Assembly (NCBI GenBank): GCA_026419785.1 | Contig: JAODTK010000178.1 | Span: 248,001-312,000 of the forward strand | Origin: Sclerodactyla briareus | Lineage: Eukaryota; Echinodermata; Holothuroidea; Dendrochirotida; Sclerodactylidae | Direction of reading: 5' to 3' | Length of the DNA: 64,000 nucleotides | Part shown: positions 59,973-64,000 of the stretch, piece by piece | Layout of the letters: each line of letters begins with the position of its first letter | Position numbering within the stretch: position 1 is the stretch's first letter | The notes under the pieces: model-generated | What the model saw: only the letters and a program-made list of their open reading frames with translations | The model's database searches: none | Told to the model about the DNA's origin: nothing | Position numbers and translations under genes: made by a program

Positions 59973-60649
59973 CGTACGGAGTGAAGAACTCTGTGGATGT
60001 TTGAATTCAAACCGTAGCTAAAGAAACAACATAATATTATACAATTCATCAAGGTGAGAAAGTCACCATGACCGGTTTACAATAAGCAAGGAAGGATTAC
60101 GAAGATTTATTCAACAGAGCCGAACCCTCATGGTAGTTCCCTCAGGCACAAGATTTATTTTATTTCAACTTTGTTTTAGGAGGGTAACTCGGTTAGCCAT
60201 GAGGCTAATCTTCCCCGAGGCCCTCGCAAATGGCAATGGAATAGTAAAACAAAGTACAACATAAAGATGGAGAGAATGTACAAATAGTACATCTATAGGG
60301 CAGGTTAGGGCGACATTATCATTCTGTGGAGATCAGTGACAGTGCCTAACAATATGACAAGCAGCCACTGCGCACTTTTGCGTTCTTGTAATATCTTAAT
60401 AATGATACAACGATTCACCACTATTGTCCCCCCAACAAAAACAAATAATATCGAAAAATAAACCCTAAAAATTAAACTTTGTGCCAAAGTGTGACTGTGT
60501 TACAAACTATACTGACTCAGTAGTTTGTGACAAAAGTGGTTGGTATAGTTGTGACCAAATTCGTGACCTCCGTTGTGACGAAAGTGGGCGATAGACAGTT
60601 CTGACAAAACTCGTGACCTGGGACAAAAGAGGTTGCTAAAAGGGTCCAA

Positions 60650-61720
60650 TGAAAAAAAAATATACCTATGTAGGCTAGGCGTGAAATCCAACACCAGCCA
60701 AGTTTCATTTTTATTCTCGTGATAACATGGAGATGTTTGTTTTGATTTACGGAACCGATACTCCTATATGGGAGATCCTAATGTCTTCGTTTGACGAGAA
60801 CACTTGTTTTTATTCCGACCTAGTCAAAGCCAGAGATTAGCTAAGAACAATAGAGAATGTGCCACAGTTCTCCCGATATGTTTCTTCAGGCGAATTACCG
60901 AATTAAAAATAGCTCATATTTGTTTATTATTCGAAATCAATATATATTCGATTTTACATGTTGGTGATTGTTGCTTGTTCAATTCAGTCCACCGTGAGGT
61001 GTTCTACACGCCTGAACTAAACTAATTCTGTAGCTGAGTGGAGTAAAGTTCTCAGCGTGACGTATTGGCGGTGCGTCACTCCTGTAATGGTCCTACTGAC
61101 TGTGAGGCCCAATTTGTGGAGTGAGAAAGTTATCTTCAACATACACAGTCAATGAAAACTAGCTCCCATTCTCTATATAGCTATATCCGCCTGATGAAAA
61201 ATTCACTGTTCCTTGTTACTCTGTATTGGGCTCATTAGTCAGTTAGTAACGCAATTCAATGATCAAGACCCATTTCTTCAAACGTTTTACCTAATAAATC
61301 TTCGTTTCTGCAAACGCTTACCTAATTATTCTTGACGAAAGTGCAACATTATTAACGTTTTCTTACATAATCAATATGCGAGTCGACTAGGCTCTAGCCT
61401 TTGAACAAGTTCGTTACCACTGATCTCTATTGCTGTCAATTGATTGGCTGTATATGGATGGTATTGCCAGAACAGGTTGACTCCTTGGAGCGTATCTTTC
61501 ATAGTGTGGGTAGAATCACAGTCCCTTTGAAGTGATGTTTAAGAACGTTCACACCAAATTTTCGGAAGTTTAAGTGACTCTTGTTATAAATGAATGTTCT
61601 CATAATGATGTGCGTGTTAGGCCGATTTCCATGAGGCGCGGAGGGCGGGAATGCAGCCATGGCCCATCGATACGCGAATATCGGGACCGCAACAGGGAAA
61701 GTTGGTCTGAATATGGATTA
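60650..61720. other. No feature recognised
   Basis: AT-rich, unique-looking sequence. Short open frames without domains. Confidence 0.4.
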
Positions 61721-61727
61721 CGATTAC

Positions 61728-62345
61728 AAACACTGATAGGCAAGCTAACCGCGTGTACCAATGCGGCATCAATGCAGGAATTAAGTGTACCAATGTGTAC
61801 CATGCATGAATCAAGTGGTCTGGGATGTTTATAGTGATTGTGGAAATTCTTTATCATCATTCATCTTCAACTCTGACCGCTGACTCAATAAGCTTGTGCC
61901 TGTTTGTGCTGCTGTCCCCTATGCAGTGATAACCACCAGTTGGTGTTTGCATAGTACAACACGACAAGACATTACAAACACTGAATAGGCAAGCTAACCG
62001 CGTGTACCAATGCGTCATTACCAACACTGAATAGGCGAGCTAACCGCGTGTACCAATGCGGCATTATCAACACTGAATAAACAAGCTAACGGCGTGTACT
62101 AATGCGTCATTACCAACACTGAATAGGCAAGCTAACCGCGTGTACCAATGCGGCATTACCAACACTGAATAGGCGAGCTAACTGCGTGTACCAATGCGGC
62201 ATTACCAACACTGAATAGGCAAGCTAACCGCGTGTACCAATGCGGCATTACCAACACTGAATAGGCGAGCTAACCGCGTGTACCAATGCGGCATTACCAA
62301 CACTGAATAGGCAAGCTAACCGCGTGTACCAATGCGGCATCGATG
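61728..62345 (+). repeat. 46-bp minisatellite, eight tandem copies plus one separated copy
   Basis: The unit is CACTGAATAGGCAAGCTAAC, then CGCGTGTACCAATGCGGCAT, then TACCAA. Tandem part 61973-62345, with no indels and few substitutions. A lone copy (61728-61775) lies about 200 bp upstream. Sites with GCAAGCT and GCGAGCT mostly alternate along the 3' half, which suggests growth by two-unit steps. The mutually overlapping small frames are not genes. Confidence 0.95.
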
Positions 62346-62509
62346 CCTCGTCACTGCAAACAGATTCTATAGAATATCTTCCACATAAAAAAGCATGAAC
62401 AATTACCGTCCGTATATGTGAGCTGCTGCATTTCCATCTCCTTTGCATCGGCGTACCGTTGAAAAATCTACATAACAACCCGATTTACCGCGGCCCACCT
62501 CTATGTGAT

Positions 62510-62800
62510 CCTCTCACACACTCACTCATAGGGAGCAATTTTCCTGCCCAAGGCTTCAGCGCATCCATCCGCGCTTCCAATTGCCTGGCCTCCTCCGGGC
62601 AAGCGACCAGGCCTGGGCCTGTCCCATCTCCCCCCCCCCCAACCCCAAGAGGTACCGCGAAGCTGCACGAACCATGAGCTATACGAAGGCGTCGCGACGC
62701 TCGCCATCGACCCATCGGACTCTGCTCACATAAGACACATGAGCAGATTGGCAGAGCAGTAGAGACCTCCAGACCATACCAGAGCACGTCCTAGCCGCAC
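62510..62800 (-). repeat. Dispersed repeat, copy 2 (inverted partner at 55.6 kb)
   Basis: Reverse-complement match to 55630-55780 described above. Here a 100-codon minus-strand frame (with EARQLEARMDALKPWAGKLL) runs through it. The regular helical composition hints at a real ancestral protein, but I do not recognise the family. A C11 run at 62630-62640 interrupts it. Confidence 0.6.
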
Positions 62801-62969
62801 GTCACAGACCCCTAGAGGCCCCCGCCCCCAACTGCTCCAATGTCTTACAAGCCTCCCCAAGCAGGCACGTCACAGTCCACGAACGGTTCAACAACCAGAG
62901 CCATTCCATCTGAATTCCCGGTCCTGCGAGCCTTATTGTTGAGTTCTACACGAGTAAACGACTGCATAC

Positions 62970-63012
62970 CAAGGGTCATTTGGGGTCAACGGAGGTCAAC
63001 TATTGCGAACAC
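62970..63012 (+). repeat. Short AGGTCA-family fragment
   Basis: GGGTCATTTGGGGTCAACGG followed by AGGTCAACTATTGCGAAC. It resembles the half-site box of the repeat families above and is too short to assign further. Confidence 0.4.
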
Positions 63013-63019
63013 TTCGCAA

Positions 63020-64000
63020 GGACGGAAACACTTACCATGTGTCGCCACAAGACCCCGTCTTGTGGTTGAGGATATCCTACACTGTTGCTAGTAGCCATCA
63101 CGCCATCCCCTAATAATTGGCGACCAGTTTATTGTGGGAATTGTTTGTCCGTTTCACTGAAATAGCACAAATCACATGCATCAGTCAGGCCCCTACCTAT
63201 TAATGACAACTTGAATTCTTGTCCAAGTCCATTGCTTGTCGTGAATATAATTTGTGGACATGCGCATTAAAATTACTCTTTCTCGGCGCAATAGCAGCGC
63301 AATCACCCGCAGTACTACCGTGTGTTGTTCGCTGATTCCAAAAACCGCTTGCACAAAGCTCTATGAATACTAATTTTCGAATGAGGAACTGTGACCTCGA
63401 ATATCTTCGCACACAAGGGTCACATGGTCAAACTATGCATATTCATGATTCAGCAGGTACTTTGACATACATGCGTCCGTTATGGTTATAGTTTGGAGGT
63501 GAGCTTAGAAAATACATCTCGAAATAGATTAATTAGTGGAAATGTATCCTCGGTCTTTTGATAGCTTTGGAAATGTTTCGTTCAGCGGCTGCTAAGCTTG
63601 AACCCACATGATCCAATCGATTGACCTCTGAGAACTTAAAAATGGCAACAGAAACGTATTGCTGCACAAAAACTCGTAAGGGTAATATGAATCTCATTGT
63701 TCGGCCGTCTCTTTTTCCCCGACCACTGTGTGTCAATCTATTTACTCTATTTGGATGAGTTAATAATGATGTAGCAAATTACTGGTCCCCTCAATAAATT
63801 GGTCTGATTCAGCAATGAGAATGACGCAAGCAAGCCTGGGCTAAACCCTGCAAGTCACGCGTCAGCCATTGAAAACCGCGACATGCATCTGACTACTATG
63901 AAAAGCATGTCCTCGCTCTGACGCAGTTCGGCCTTCGCGCACTGTGGGATGCGCACAATAGAGTGAGGTATTATTTTCGTCGGTGTGTTGGGTACGTACA
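63020..64000. other. No feature recognised
   Basis: Unique-looking sequence to the end of the window. No exon or repeat identified. Confidence 0.4.

Larger units (their letters stand above)
57653..60641. mobile_element. Candidate DNA transposon with long inverted ends of TTTGTCACAA motifs
   Basis: The left end (57653-57775) begins TAGCAACCACTTTGTCACAA and carries CTTCGTCACAG, TCTGTCACAA, CTTTCGTCACAACGGA and GTTTGTCGCAATC. The right end (about 60500-60641), read in reverse, begins TAGCAACCTCTTTTGTC and carries GTTTTGTCAGAAC, CTTTCGTCACAACGGA, TTTGGTCACAAC and CTTTTGTCACAAAC. The ends are inverted over about 120 bp. A further forward array lies at 57912-57990 and a reverse motif at 57879-57894, so a smaller element may be nested at the left edge. 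No transposase recognised. The repeat copy C (59240-59972) lies inside. Target duplication not evident. Confidence 0.6.

Noticed and set aside
61973-62345. CRISPR-like array
   Set aside because: Head-to-tail 46-bp repeats with no spacers.

Overview
The window looks like non-coding-rich genomic DNA from a marine invertebrate deuterostome (echinoderm, hemichordate or lancelet grade). The reasons are large introns, tRNA-headed SINEs, a LINE tail of the CR1/L2 type, many minisatellites, and exons of dual oxidase and its maturation factor that read like invertebrate deuterostome versions. There is no prokaryotic gene organisation. Taxon is an inference from style, not from a search.

Recognisable host genes. 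(1) A dual oxidase (DUOX/Udx1-type) locus lies on the minus strand from 23,493 down to 7,171. It has an intact signal-peptide exon, an intact second exon in matching splice phase, then seven more exon-like segments covering roughly the first 350 residues of the peroxidase-homology domain. The downstream segments carry an in-frame TGA and many frameshifts, so this copy looks like an unprocessed, decaying pseudogene, or less likely a poorly polished gene. (2) An intact exon of the dual oxidase maturation factor (DUOXA/NIP) lies on the plus strand at 43,509-43,698. The two diverge head-to-head, about 20 kb apart. This recalls the head-to-head DUOX/DUOXA arrangement known in vertebrates.

Layout. 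0.3-1.0 kb: dead hAT transposase 3' end. 1-5.9 kb: nothing recognised. 5.9-6.8 kb: 51-bp minisatellite. 7.2-23.5 kb: DUOX locus, with a 35-bp minisatellite and SINE/repeat pieces in its introns. 23.5-43.5 kb: intergenic, with a CRE-like minisatellite (27.0-27.6), two copies of an AGGTCA-bearing dispersed repeat (30.1 and 32.0), a LINE 3' end (34.4-34.7) and a SINE (35.7). 43.5 kb onward: probably DUOXA intron or distal DNA. It holds a 14-monomer 312-bp satellite rich in AGGTCA half-sites (46.3-50.9), a 38-bp minisatellite (51.5-52.3), a foldback hairpin element (53.2-53.7), a candidate 3-kb DNA transposon with long inverted ends built of TTTGTCACAA motifs (57.65-60.64) and a 46-bp minisatellite (61.7-62.3).

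The most unusual signal is regulatory-like. Two otherwise unrelated repeat families, one tandem and one dispersed, both carry direct repeats of the nuclear-receptor half-site AGGTCA (DR1, DR4, DR5 spacings, plus TCAAGGTCA), scattered across both strands from about 3 to 63 kb. No complete, functional protein-coding gene can be shown in the window.
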